DNA of 51,079 bases from Streptomyces jumonjinensis (lineage in GTDB: Bacteria > Actinomycetota > Actinomycetes > Streptomycetales > Streptomycetaceae), in NCBI RefSeq assembly GCF_009600885.1, contig NZ_VCLA01000022.1:1-51079 (forward strand). The letters run 5' to 3'. Within the stretch, counting starts at the first letter, position 1; every line of letters starts with the position of its first letter. The position numbers and the translations under genes are program-made. Of the stretch, positions 7,068 through 13,827 are shown piece after piece. The notes below the pieces were generated by a model. The model was not told the origin of the DNA. It saw only the letters and a program-made list of their open reading frames with translations, and did not search any database.

Positions 7068-7409
7068 ATGCCTTCATCAAAGACCACAGAGCCTGTGCCT
7101 GAGCGTCCGTGGCACTTCAACCTCGTCCTCGATGCTCCGCTCACCCCTCAGCAGTCGGACCTCCTGGACGGGCTCGACCGCTTCCACGAGGGCGGCATCG
7201 GGCTGGCTGAGCGTCCGGGGTACAGCCGGTTCATGTGCGTCATCCGAGCCGAAACCCTCACTGCTGCCATCGCGGACGCCCTGGACCGCTTCGATGACCT
7301 TCCCGGTGTCGTCGTCCGCAGCGTCGAGCTGAACGCCATCGCGCTGGACGAGAACGGCATGGCCACGGCCGCCGTTGTGCCGGTGCCGCCGCTCGCTGAC
7401 GTGTGCTGA
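7068..7409 (+). CDS. Conserved small protein, paralogue of 9207-9527 product
   Basis: 113 residues of unknown function. The conserved core runs WHFNLVLDAPLT, FHEGGIGLAERPG, RAETLTAAIADALDRFDDL and PGVVVRSVELNAI. The same order and spacing occur in the protein at 9207-9527, where more than half of the residues look identical. The alternating strands and helix suggest a small alpha/beta fold. It stands alone between the right rnpB terminator and a strong terminator at 7427. The other copy is coupled to a HicA-like gene, so this one may be an orphan partner protein. Confidence 0.75.
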   Translation: MPSSKTTEPVPERPWHFNLVLDAPLTPQQSDLLDGLDRFHEGGIGLAERPGYSRFMCVIRAETLTAAIADALDRFDDLPGVVVRSVELNAIALDENGMATAAVVPVPPLADVC

Positions 7410-7426
7410 AGCTCCCCGGAGTGATA

Positions 7427-7459
7427 CCCAGCACTCTCCCGTTGAGAGTGCTGGGGGGT
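7427..7459 (+). terminator. Strong intrinsic terminator
   Basis: CCCAGCACTCTC (7427-7438) and GAGAGTGCTGGG (7444-7455) form a perfect 12-bp stem with a 5-base loop, followed by GGGTTTT. It terminates the small-protein gene at 7068. Confidence 0.85.
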
Positions 7460-7588
7460 TTTCGCCTTTAGGGCGGCTCGCAGCCCCCGGCGACGCTCCG
7501 GCGGCTGAGGACCGGGTGTCCCAGGCCCCCGCCATGGGTCTGCTTTCGTTCCGTGGAAGTTGGCGTGGGCCGCAGCTACGGAGGGGGC

Positions 7589-8455
7589 CTAGTAGCCGGT
7601 GATCGACTCGCTTTTCAGGGCTTGAGCGACCTGCCAGAGCATCCCGCCCCGGGACGCCTTGGTGAGGACGATGTCCCCCGGGCGGAGCCGGGATTCGATC
7701 AACGTGACTGCCGTCGCGTTGTCCCGGACGATGGCCACTTCCGGGACGCCTGCCTCGGCGGCTGCCAGCGCCATCTGCTTCGCCATGGCGTCGCCGACCG
7801 CGACAAGGAGGTCCACCCCGTACTCGGCAGCCATCTGGCCGACCTCCCGGTGCGACGTGGCAGCGGCCTCCCCCAGCTCGGCCATCTCGCCGAGGACGGC
7901 GATTCTCCGGCCTCCTTGGTGCAGCGGGGGGAAGGTGACGGCCCTGCCGGAGTACGAGCGGATCAGCCGGCTCAGGGGCACTCGGTCGTGGGTCTGCCCC
8001 CACCCGGACGGATCGCGGATCAGGATGACCGGGTCCGAGCCTTCCTCGTCCTCGAAGCCGCGGGCGACGACCAGGTGGCCGCCGCGCCGGCCGTCGTCGG
8101 GGAACTGCTCCGTGACTGAAATGATCATGGGGGCGTCGGTGAGGCGGGCGATCAGCTCGTCAGCGGGCACCGCTTCCGCGCGGCCAGGGACTCCGAAGCT
8201 CCCAGCAAGGTCGCCGATCCCCTGGTGGACCCATCCACGGTCCACCAGGATGCCCTTCTCGACTCCGGTCTTCAGGAGGTCGGTGACCTGGGGTGCCTCA
8301 CACCCGTAGGCCAGCAGGATCATCCGGAGGGCTGCCATGCCGCACGCCCGATCGGACCACTCGATCCGATCGCCCAGTTCCTCGCCGCCGTGCCGAATCC
8401 ACTCGTCAGGCTCTATACGCTGACGACACATCGGGACATCGTGGACGCGGGGCAT
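7589..8455 (-). CDS. C39-like cysteine peptidase fused to MurF C-terminal domain
   Basis: 288 residues with two recognisable parts. Residues 1-178 resemble a C39_2 peptidase: SDRACGMAALRMI has the likely catalytic Cys38, GGHLVVARGFED His127 and IRDPSGW Asp148. Residues 182-281 match the C-terminal domain of Mur ligases of the MurF type (RRIAVLGEMAELGEAAATSH, LLVAVG, LRPGDIVLTKASRGG). The N-terminal and central ATP-binding domains of a Mur ligase are absent, so ordinary ligase activity is unlikely. The start at 8455 has GGAGGG seven bases upstream. The broken ATP-grasp ligase ends 19 bases upstream on the same strand. The junction sits cleanly between domains, so it may be a functional fusion or a deletion product. 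Confidence 0.8.
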   Translation of the reverse strand: MPRVHDVPMCRQRIEPDEWIRHGGEELGDRIEWSDRACGMAALRMILLAYGCEAPQVTDLLKTGVEKGILVDRGWVHQGIGDLAGSFGVPGRAEAVPADELIARLTDAPMIISVTEQFPDDGRRGGHLVVARGFEDEEGSDPVILIRDPSGWGQTHDRVPLSRLIRSYSGRAVTFPPLHQGGRRIAVLGEMAELGEAAATSHREVGQMAAEYGVDLLVAVGDAMAKQMALAAAEAGVPEVAIVRDNATAVTLIESRLRPGDIVLTKASRGGMLWQVAQALKSESITGY

Positions 8456-8474
8456 GGCTGGACCCTCCGAGGGA

Positions 8475-8960
8475 TCAGGACGCGCGCTTCCTCAGCGAAG
8501 GGCCGCCAGCGAAGCGCGGGACGGGTAGGGGCACATCGTATGGTGGGCGGACGATAGCTTCGTGGAGCATGGCCAGTACGACATCTGCGTGGCTGAAACC
8601 ACACAGTTCGGCACCGCTGACGAAGTTGGAGCCGTCAGACATGCCAGGCGTGGTGTTGACCTCCAGGGAGTAGACCCGCTTGTCCGAAGCGACGATGAAG
8701 TCCACCCGCGCGGTTCCCCGAAGGCCGAGCGTGTTCCAGAGTGCCCGGGCGTGTCCCTTGATCGCTGTCCGGGTCTCGGGGGGAAGCTCGGTGAGTCGGC
8801 GATCCGGCGGACGGTCGGAGGTACCGCCGTCATGCTGGAGCAGCTTGACCACCTGGACGGAACTGGTGCCGCGCCTCCATCCCGAGCGAGAGCTCCGGCA
8901 CCGAGCAGGGAGTAGACCACCTTCGCAATCACGGTTGCGTCGCACGGTAGCTCGATCGGG
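8475..8960 (-). pseudogene. D-Ala-D-Ala-ligase-like ATP-grasp protein, broken
   Basis: The last ~105 codons encode a good C-terminal half of a D-Ala-D-Ala ligase-type ATP-grasp domain: WNTLGLRGTARVDFIV, then YSLEVNTTPGMSDGSNFV with the metal-binding E-x-N, then HADVVLAMLHEAI. Upstream, about 8858, the frame loses sense. Protein-like sequence (IELPCDATVIAKVVYSLLG) continues in another frame to about 8960 and then fades. The N-terminal substrate domain and the phosphate-binding loop are missing. I read this as a truncated, frameshifted remnant that once preceded the C39-MurF gene in an operon. An unsequenced error at the frameshift cannot be excluded. Confidence 0.6.
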
Positions 8961-9016
8961 CGGTTTCGGCTCCGGCGCCGTGCCCTCCCCGCGGTCGGAG
9001 AGTGGTACGTACGGCC

Positions 9017-9241
9017 ATGGGAATCGGCGACCCGCATCAGAAGAAGGATGTTGAGGCGGCACTGAAGAGGGCGGAGGCGGCCGGGCTCAAGGTGACCCGC
9101 ACGGGAGGCGGGCATAAGTGGGGATACGTGCTGTGCTGTCCGTGTAATCAGCGGCGCACCGTTTCCTCTACGCCACAGAACCCGAGCGAAGAAGCGAGGT
9201 ATATCGATGGATTCGTCAGGCAACACCGCGCCTGCGCGTAA
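9017..9241 (+). CDS. HicA-like small protein (putative toxin)
   Basis: 74 residues from the ATG at 9017; an in-frame GTG at 9002 would add five. The layout matches HicA/YcfA-type double-stranded RNA-binding-fold proteins: a helix (EAALKRAEAAG), strand LKVTRTGGGHKWGYV with the glycine-histidine motif where HicA has its catalytic His, then STPQNPSEEARYIDGFV. It also has a Cys-rich turn (CCPCNQ). HicA toxins are mRNA interferases. Its 3' end overlaps the next gene by 35 bases, so the two are probably co-translated. HicB signatures are not evident in the partner. Confidence 0.68.
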   Translation: MGIGDPHQKKDVEAALKRAEAAGLKVTRTGGGHKWGYVLCCPCNQRRTVSSTPQNPSEEARYIDGFVRQHRACA

Positions 9242-9527
9242 CTGGTACTTCAACCTGGTTTTGCAGGACATCATCACCGAGGAGCAGTCCGATGCGCTGG
9301 CGGAGCTGGCCAGCTTTCACGACGGGAGGATCTCGCTGGTCGAGTCTCCTGAGCGGTCGTGGTTCACGTGCTCATTCGCGGCCGAGACGCTGACTCAGGC
9401 CATCGCCGACGCCCTCGCCCGGTTCAAGGACTTTCCCGGAGTCCTGGTTCAGAGCGTCGAACTGGATCCGATCTCCCTTGAGTACAACGACATGATCACG
9501 CCGGCCGTTGTGAGGCTGCCGGACTAG
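9207..9527 (+). CDS. Conserved small protein partnered with HicA-like gene
   Basis: 106 residues of unknown function, starting at an ATG inside the HicA-like gene (35-base overlap). The core NWYFNLVLQDIITEEQS, FHDGRISLVE, FAAETLTQAIADALARF and PGVLVQSVELDPIS repeats the pattern of the protein at 7068-7409. The tight overlap suggests a stoichiometric partner, possibly an antitoxin of a new type. Its C-terminal end overlaps the convergent kinase gene by four bases. The function is inferred from arrangement only. Confidence 0.75.
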   Translation: MDSSGNTAPARNWYFNLVLQDIITEEQSDALAELASFHDGRISLVESPERSWFTCSFAAETLTQAIADALARFKDFPGVLVQSVELDPISLEYNDMITPAVVRLPD

Positions 9528-10360
9528 AGAGGCTGGCAGCTCACCGGCCTTCGATGAGCTAGCCAGGCTTGGGCCGCAGCGTGCACCCTGGTTGTCCAGG
9601 AGTCGGAGTCGGAGTCGCCGTCGGTGATCTCATGCCACAGGTTCGTGTTGGCTGCCGCGAAGGCGGTGACGGCGGCGGGCGGCGCGTTGCGGAACGCGGG
9701 GATCTGCTGTGCTTGGCGTTCCGCCGTAACGGGGTCGTGCCGGCCCGCCGCGATGAGCCAGATGACCCAGTACGCGGCGTCGAGCCATGCGGTACCACGG
9801 GTGGCCCAGGCCCAGTCCACGAGCCAGGCCCGCCCTTCGGAGACGATGATGTTCTCGTTGTTGAGGTCGGTATGGCACAGGGTGTTGCCGCGGAAGTGGT
9901 CGAGATCTGAGGGCGACTCGACATAGCTGCTGAGCCGCTGCTCGGCGAATCGGAGATCTGCATCTTCGCCGGCCTGTACGGCGGACAGACGGGTCAGGAG
10001 GTCGACCACCAGGGGGAGATCGGCGGAGCCTGGCCGGTAGTCGGCGTGACGGCCGTCGAGCGCCTCGCAGACGTTCAGGTCCCACCCGTCCGCCGCCGCG
10101 CGCCATCGCAGTCGGGGCGCGATCGTGCCGGCGACTGCCGGGTTCACCGTGGCCTCGCGCGCCTGGGTCCATACGCGTGGGTGATCGGTCCGCATTCCCT
10201 TGACGTAGTACGTCCCTTGCGGGGTGGTGATGCGGGCGGCGACATCCGAGTCGAGTCCACCCGGGGAGTTCTCGATGTCCAGGATGGGGCCGAACCGCTT
10301 GGCGAGCACCTCACGGCGGCTGGGGGGCAGCTCTTCGAAGGGGATGCGTTCTGTGACCAC
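9524..10360 (-). CDS. APH-family phosphotransferase (kinase-like)
   Basis: 278 residues from the GTG at 10360; a GTG at 10378 is an alternative. The aminoglycoside-phosphotransferase/choline-kinase-like fold is indicated by the catalytic loop LCHTDLNNENII (H-x-D-x4-N) and VDWAWAT in place of the DFG-like metal motif. YYVKGM probably holds the ATP-binding lysine. The substrate is unknown: relatives phosphorylate aminoglycosides, homoserine, choline or peptide serines. It is the last gene of a minus-strand run behind the arginase-like gene and a micropeptide gene, separated from them by a hairpin at 10388-10420. Confidence 0.82.
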   Translation of the reverse strand: MVTERIPFEELPPSRREVLAKRFGPILDIENSPGGLDSDVAARITTPQGTYYVKGMRTDHPRVWTQAREATVNPAVAGTIAPRLRWRAAADGWDLNVCEALDGRHADYRPGSADLPLVVDLLTRLSAVQAGEDADLRFAEQRLSSYVESPSDLDHFRGNTLCHTDLNNENIIVSEGRAWLVDWAWATRGTAWLDAAYWVIWLIAAGRHDPVTAERQAQQIPAFRNAPPAAVTAFAAANTNLWHEITDGDSDSDSWTTRVHAAAQAWLAHRRPVSCQPL

Positions 10361-10387
10361 AGAGGCACCCTGCCACACGAGGGGTGC

Positions 10388-10420
10388 GCCGAGGCCCCTA
10401 CTCTCCGGAGGAGCCTCGGC
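10388..10420 (-). terminator. Hairpin (terminator or attenuator) before the kinase gene
   Basis: GCCGAGGC (10388-10395) pairs with GCCTCGGC (10413-10420) over a 17-base loop. It sits between the micropeptide stop (10433) and the kinase start (10360), so it may reduce read-through. Confidence 0.55.
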
Positions 10421-10432
10421 GCTTCGCTGGTT

Positions 10433-10576
10433 TTACTGGTAGAGGTTGTCGTTGCCGCAGCCTGGCATCACATCGACGGCCAGGGCTTCCAGGTCATCGA
10501 TGACGAGAGCCTCGGCCGGTTCCGGCGGTTTCCAGGGGCCTTTCTTCGCTACCTGGCCCCTCGCCGAGGGCCTCAC
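10433..10576 (-). CDS. 47-residue peptide, possible RiPP precursor
   Basis: A GTG at 10576 overlaps the stop of the arginase-like gene (GTGA), giving a 47-residue frame. It has a basic N-terminus (GQVAKKGPWKPP), an acidic hydrophobic middle (ALVIDDLEALAVDV) and a distinctive tail, MPGCGNDNLYQ. A leader with a K-rich W-x-P start and acidic helix, followed by a short Gly/Cys/Asn core, is how many ribosomally made modified peptide precursors look. It is followed by a hairpin. No known RiPP class is matched with confidence. It could instead be a small regulatory or structural protein. Confidence 0.5.
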   Translation of the reverse strand: MRPSARGQVAKKGPWKPPEPAEALVIDDLEALAVDVMPGCGNDNLYQ

Positions 10577-11334
10577 CCGCTGTGGCGATTCATCTTCTCG
10601 ACCTTCGCGTACAGCTCCCGCTTCATCTCCGCCATTCGGGCCGGGTCCGGGCGAGGGTGCACCCAACGGTTCTGATCGAACACGGTTTTCGGCAGTGGGG
10701 CACTCCGGAGGAACTCGGTGAACGCTTCATCGCACCATGGCGGCACCCACGCGCCAGACCGGCAGGCGAAGACCAGGTCGAAGACAGCGGCCGGTGCCCG
10801 ACCGTCGTCGATCGTCATGGCGACCGGCGCGAGTGGTTCCTCCCGAGGACGGTCGAGCGACTCCCGCCAGGGCGGGAAGTGCACGTGCAGGGAAGCCCCC
10901 GCCCAGTGATGCGCGAGCATCCAGGTCTCACACCGGATGCCGTCGCCCGACGCTTTCCACTCCTCGAAGCTCTGGTGATTCTGCCGGTACCCGGCGTCAT
11001 GGTGGGCGTCGTACAGGTGCACCGAATCCCAGCGCTCGTTGGGCCGGTCGAGGTCCGAGGGCCAGAGCAGCCCCGCCCACGCGTTGCTGTCGGCGTAGAC
11101 GAGCACGGTTCCGTCAGAGAACCGGAACCTGCGCCAGAAGCCCTGCCAGCCCGTCACCTGCGGCAGTTCCACGCCGGCCGCCGTGAAGTCGCGGTGCCGC
11201 GCCTCCCAGATCGTTTCCGTGTGGAACTCGTCTTCCGCGACCGGCCACGTGAACAGATCGTCGTGCGGTCCTTGTGGCCCGCCCGCTGCGGGCGTGGGAA
11301 AGAAGAAGTCCCAGTCAACGACCAGAAGATGCAT
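10573..11334 (-). CDS. Arginase-like (UPF0489-type) metallohydrolase
   Basis: 253 residues. Arginase/deacetylase-fold metal motifs are recognisable: LLVVDWDFFFP at the N-terminus and VHLYDAHHDAGY near residue 107 (D-x-H-x-D metal ligands). UPF0489 proteins share these features, and some act as peptide arginases that convert arginine to ornithine in ribosomal peptides. That is established for a few family members, not for this one. It is flanked upstream by a 38-residue peptide gene and a hairpin, and downstream by a 47-residue peptide gene that overlaps its stop. The context suggests peptide modification, but a general hydrolase is possible. Confidence 0.7.
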   Translation of the reverse strand: MHLLVVDWDFFFPTPAAGGPQGPHDDLFTWPVAEDEFHTETIWEARHRDFTAAGVELPQVTGWQGFWRRFRFSDGTVLVYADSNAWAGLLWPSDLDRPNERWDSVHLYDAHHDAGYRQNHQSFEEWKASGDGIRCETWMLAHHWAGASLHVHFPPWRESLDRPREEPLAPVAMTIDDGRAPAAVFDLVFACRSGAWVPPWCDEAFTEFLRSAPLPKTVFDQNRWVHPRPDPARMAEMKRELYAKVEKMNRHSG

Positions 11335-11405
11335 GAGCAGACCCTAGGGAGAACATCGGGCCCGAGCCTGGATTCCGGCCTGGGCGCTTCGACATGGCGG
11401 TCGGC

Positions 11406-11432
11406 GGGGCCCCGATCATCGACCGGGGCCCC
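11406..11432 (-). terminator. Hairpin between micropeptide and arginase-like gene
   Basis: GGGGCCCC occurs at 11406-11413 and 11425-11432 and can pair with itself, extended by CGAT/ATCG. It lies between a tiny upstream gene and the arginase-like gene. Such a position suits an attenuator that gives more precursor than enzyme. Confidence 0.5.
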
Positions 11433-11453
11433 CTTCCTGGAGGTGGTCCGTGA

Positions 11454-11570
11454 TCAGTGGCCGGGCGAACCGCTTCCGCCCTGGCCGTCACCGTCCTCGA
11501 TGTCGGTGTTGTCGGGGTCGTCGCCACCGCGCACGGTGGCCTCGCGGGCGAGTGCTTCCTTCAGAGACAA
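11454..11570 (-). CDS. 38-residue acidic micropeptide
   Basis: A TTG start at 11570 is preceded by an excellent ribosome-binding site (GAGGAGG, plus-strand 11578-11584). The peptide begins MSLKEALAREATVRGG and continues with an Asp/Gly-rich stretch (DDPDNTDIEDGDGQGG), ending GSPGH. It resembles no protein I know. It is the first gene of the minus-strand run with the arginase-like enzyme, from which a hairpin separates it. It may be a RiPP-type precursor, with its two arginines as possible arginase targets, or a leader peptide. Confidence 0.5.
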   Translation of the reverse strand: MSLKEALAREATVRGGDDPDNTDIEDGDGQGGSGSPGH

Positions 11571-11586
11571 GGCGGTAGCCTCCTCT

Positions 11587-11959
11587 GTGTACGGCGACCC
11601 GGAGGCCGTCTCCGAGCCGTTGTGCACCTACGGCCCGTCGCGGCGCGCTTTCCCAGGCTGACGCTGGGGCGGGCCCCCTCGCCGGCTTCCACGGGAGAGC
11701 CGACGAGAAGCGTGAGATCACCTCATGCGCGAGGAGTGGCCGGGTTCACCGATGGCGGCGGCTCTGGTGGCGATCACCGAGGTCACGGTTCCTTCCGGGG
11801 CTGGAACATGGGCCCTGTCGGAGGACAGGCTGTGTGTTCTCCTCCAACGCCCGGGGCCGATGGGGATCAGCGTCTTTCGAGCACGGCTCGGGCAGTGCGA
11901 CAACCCTGCCGATGCGGCGGAGGGGGCGGCAACGAAGTTGCGGAGAATTGCGCGCAAGC
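11587..11959. other. Intergenic segment without convincing gene
   Basis: No gene is supported here. A plus-strand frame from 11725 has an ATG but poor codon bias and runs antisense into the regulator at 11960. The segment probably holds the promoter of the micropeptide/arginase-like run and may contain gene debris. Confidence 0.4.
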
Positions 11960-12805
11960 TCAGAGAGCGTCGATCGCGGATTCGATCAACTGCCGGGCCT
12001 TGGCACCGTAGACGGCCATCGCGCCCAACCCTCGGAACGCCTTCATGTAGTCGGCGATCTCGCGAGGCTGCCTCACATTGATCTCGGCCGTCAGCGTCTC
12101 GACCACCACGTGCCGGTCGTCGAACAGGTAGAAGCCCTCCAGCGGCCAGATTGCCCGCTGTGCGGTGAAGGGGATCACCCCGAGAGAAACGCTGGCCAGG
12201 GGTATCACCGAAAGAAGGTGCGAGAGCTGGTCGGACATCACCCGGACATCGCCGATCCGGGCCCGCAGCACCCACTCTTCGACCAGCACCACGAAGCGGT
12301 GCCCGCCCTGGTACAGGAATCGACTGCGGGCCAACCGTGCGGCGACCGCGTCGGTCACATCGTCGGGGGTGCCCTGGAAGTTCGTGATGCTGCGCATGAG
12401 CGCCGTCGCATAGCCGGGCGCCTGGAAGAATCCAGGGACGCCGTTCGAGGCGTACACGCGGCAGATCCGGGCGTTCTCGTGCAGCGTGTAGAAGTCTTCT
12501 TGAACCTTGCGCATCCCGTTGCGGTGCAGGCGACGCCACTCCATGTACATGGAGTCGACCGCCCGCGCGGTGGCGATCAGATCTTCCGTCTGGTCAGCGG
12601 CATCGCAGGCGACGCACCACGCGCGAATGTCAGCGTCAGTGGGGGCCGCCTCGCCCTTCTGGACACGGGTCGTCTTCGCCGGATGCCAGCCGCACCGGGC
12701 GGACAGCTCCTTCCCTGTGAGGCCGGCATCCTTGCGGAGGTGCGTCAGACGTACGGCGAGAGCATCCCGGGCGGCCTGAGCGCTTGAGGACGGGGACGAA
12801 GGCAT
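11960..12805 (-). CDS. XRE-family regulator with DUF5753-type C-terminus
   Basis: 281 residues. The N-terminal HTH reads LTHLRKDAGLTGKELSARCG followed by HPAKTTRVQKGEAAPT. The rest is the DUF5753/Scr1-associated domain: ENARICRVYASNGVPGFFQAPGYA, ARLARSRFLYQGGHRFVVLVEE, LASVSLGVIPF and FYLFDDRHVVVETLTAEI. These regulators are abundant in Streptomyces and usually accompany a small partner protein (DUF397 or DUF6879). Here a DUF6879-type gene lies 15 bases upstream on the same strand. Some such pairs behave like antitoxin-toxin or sporulation switches; the role here is unknown. Confidence 0.88.
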   Translation of the reverse strand: MPSSPSSSAQAARDALAVRLTHLRKDAGLTGKELSARCGWHPAKTTRVQKGEAAPTDADIRAWCVACDAADQTEDLIATARAVDSMYMEWRRLHRNGMRKVQEDFYTLHENARICRVYASNGVPGFFQAPGYATALMRSITNFQGTPDDVTDAVAARLARSRFLYQGGHRFVVLVEEWVLRARIGDVRVMSDQLSHLLSVIPLASVSLGVIPFTAQRAIWPLEGFYLFDDRHVVVETLTAEINVRQPREIADYMKAFRGLGAMAVYGAKARQLIESAIDAL

Positions 12806-12820
12806 GGAGCTGCGGTGAGA

Positions 12821-13351
12821 TCAGACGGTGAACTCGCCATGGGGAGTGCCCCGCTCCCACACGGTCTCGAACGCCGAAGCGCAGAGCTTCACCACGGCAG
12901 GGTCTTCCGTGAACTCGTGCCCGGCCCAGTCACCGACGCCTGTGAAGAAGTGGAAGAGGACCAGACGGTCATCGATCAGCCACAGGTCATTGCCCGGCAG
13001 GGCGATGTCCGACGCCCGGTCGCGTGGGAGCCAGCGGACCTGCTCACCGATCGCGACATTGACCGGCGTCATGGCGTGTTCATACCGGATGTAGTCCGTG
13101 ACCGGCGTAGAGACGATCCGGGCGCGACGCATGACCACACCCCGGCCGATCGCCTCGCGCACCAACGGGGTCCACCCCTGCCACTGCGCCGACTCGGGGT
13201 CGAGATCGACCGCGCCCGTCCGCAGGAACCGGTCGAAGCTGCCGGTCTCGTCGCCGACGTCGTAAATGTCCCGCAGCTCCAGGTGCACGGCGGTGTGCCG
13301 TGCCGATCGCAGCAGCTCAGCGAAGTCCGGAGCGCCGTTCTGCGACATCAC
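12821..13351 (-). CDS. DUF6879-like protein
   Basis: 176 residues without a known activity. It begins FAELLRSARHTAVHLELRD and contains VMRRARIVSTPVTDYIRYEH, EQVRWLPRDRASDIALPGND and LVLFHFFTG, a block set typical of proteins encoded beside XRE/DUF5753 regulators. The regulator follows 15 bases downstream, so the two are in one operon. A start at 13348 (second ATG) is equally possible. It may be the effector controlled by the regulator; this is inference from constant gene pairing. Confidence 0.8.
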   Translation of the reverse strand: MMSQNGAPDFAELLRSARHTAVHLELRDIYDVGDETGSFDRFLRTGAVDLDPESAQWQGWTPLVREAIGRGVVMRRARIVSTPVTDYIRYEHAMTPVNVAIGEQVRWLPRDRASDIALPGNDLWLIDDRLVLFHFFTGVGDWAGHEFTEDPAVVKLCASAFETVWERGTPHGEFTV

Positions 13352-13436
13352 ACGCCTCCCTCAGAATCGGCACCATGCGGGCCGGAATACGAATCACTGT
13401 CTCGTGGTCGGGGATACCCCGATCATGGCCTGGTAC

Positions 13437-13583
13437 CTACTCGGCCTCGCCGATCATCTCCTTCAGAAGCGCGTTGGCCTCCTTGCCCTGAAGGACCAGA
13501 TCGGCTGTCTCTTCCTCAACCCATACGGTCGCCGAGCCGCCACCAGTCGTCTCCGGATCAATCCCAACGAAGGTTAGATCCAC
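13437..13583 (-). CDS. Small conserved protein heading the XRE/DUF6879 operon
   Basis: 48 residues beginning MDLTFVGIDPETTGGG, then SATVWVEEETADLVLQG, and ending EMIGEAE. The GTG at 13583 has GGGAGG five bases upstream. An ATG at 13598 would add five residues but has no such site. The FVGIDPET and VWV.E pattern recurs in small proteins found beside DUF6879 genes. This copy looks shorter than those I recall, which continue for several dozen residues, so it may be truncated. It is 85 bases upstream of the DUF6879 gene. Confidence 0.7.
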   Translation of the reverse strand: MDLTFVGIDPETTGGGSATVWVEEETADLVLQGKEANALLKEMIGEAE

Positions 13584-13827
13584 GGTGCCCTCCCACATAG
13601 AGCTGGTTGCACGTTCTTGCGCGCGACGTTCTCCGCGTGCCTGGTCCCAGTCAAGGGCAAAGAGCGGTCGACGTCCCCAGAACGGCTAATTCACGCCGGG
13701 TCGCTTTCCCGCGCCCCACCCCGATACCGGACGGCCCGGCCCGCGGCCTCCGCCCGCAGGTCGGCATCCGGAGCCTCGGCCGGGCGGCTCCGCCGGCCAG
13801 AGCCCTGGCGTGCATGGCTGGGGAGAC

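Noticed and set aside
8492..9277. 261-codon minus-strand frame over the ligase remnant
   Set aside because: Only a middle segment (about 8860-8960) resembles the ligase. The ends are shadows of the HicA-like gene and of the true C-terminal frame.
9524..10360. Calling the APH-type gene an antibiotic-resistance gene
   Set aside because: The fold has many substrates and no resistance subfamily motif is recognisable. The context suggests other roles.
11725..12081. Plus-strand 118-codon frame with some protein-like sequence
   Set aside because: Third-position bias is weak, its 3' third is antisense to the XRE gene, and there is no good ribosome-binding site. A degraded gene is possible but unsupported.
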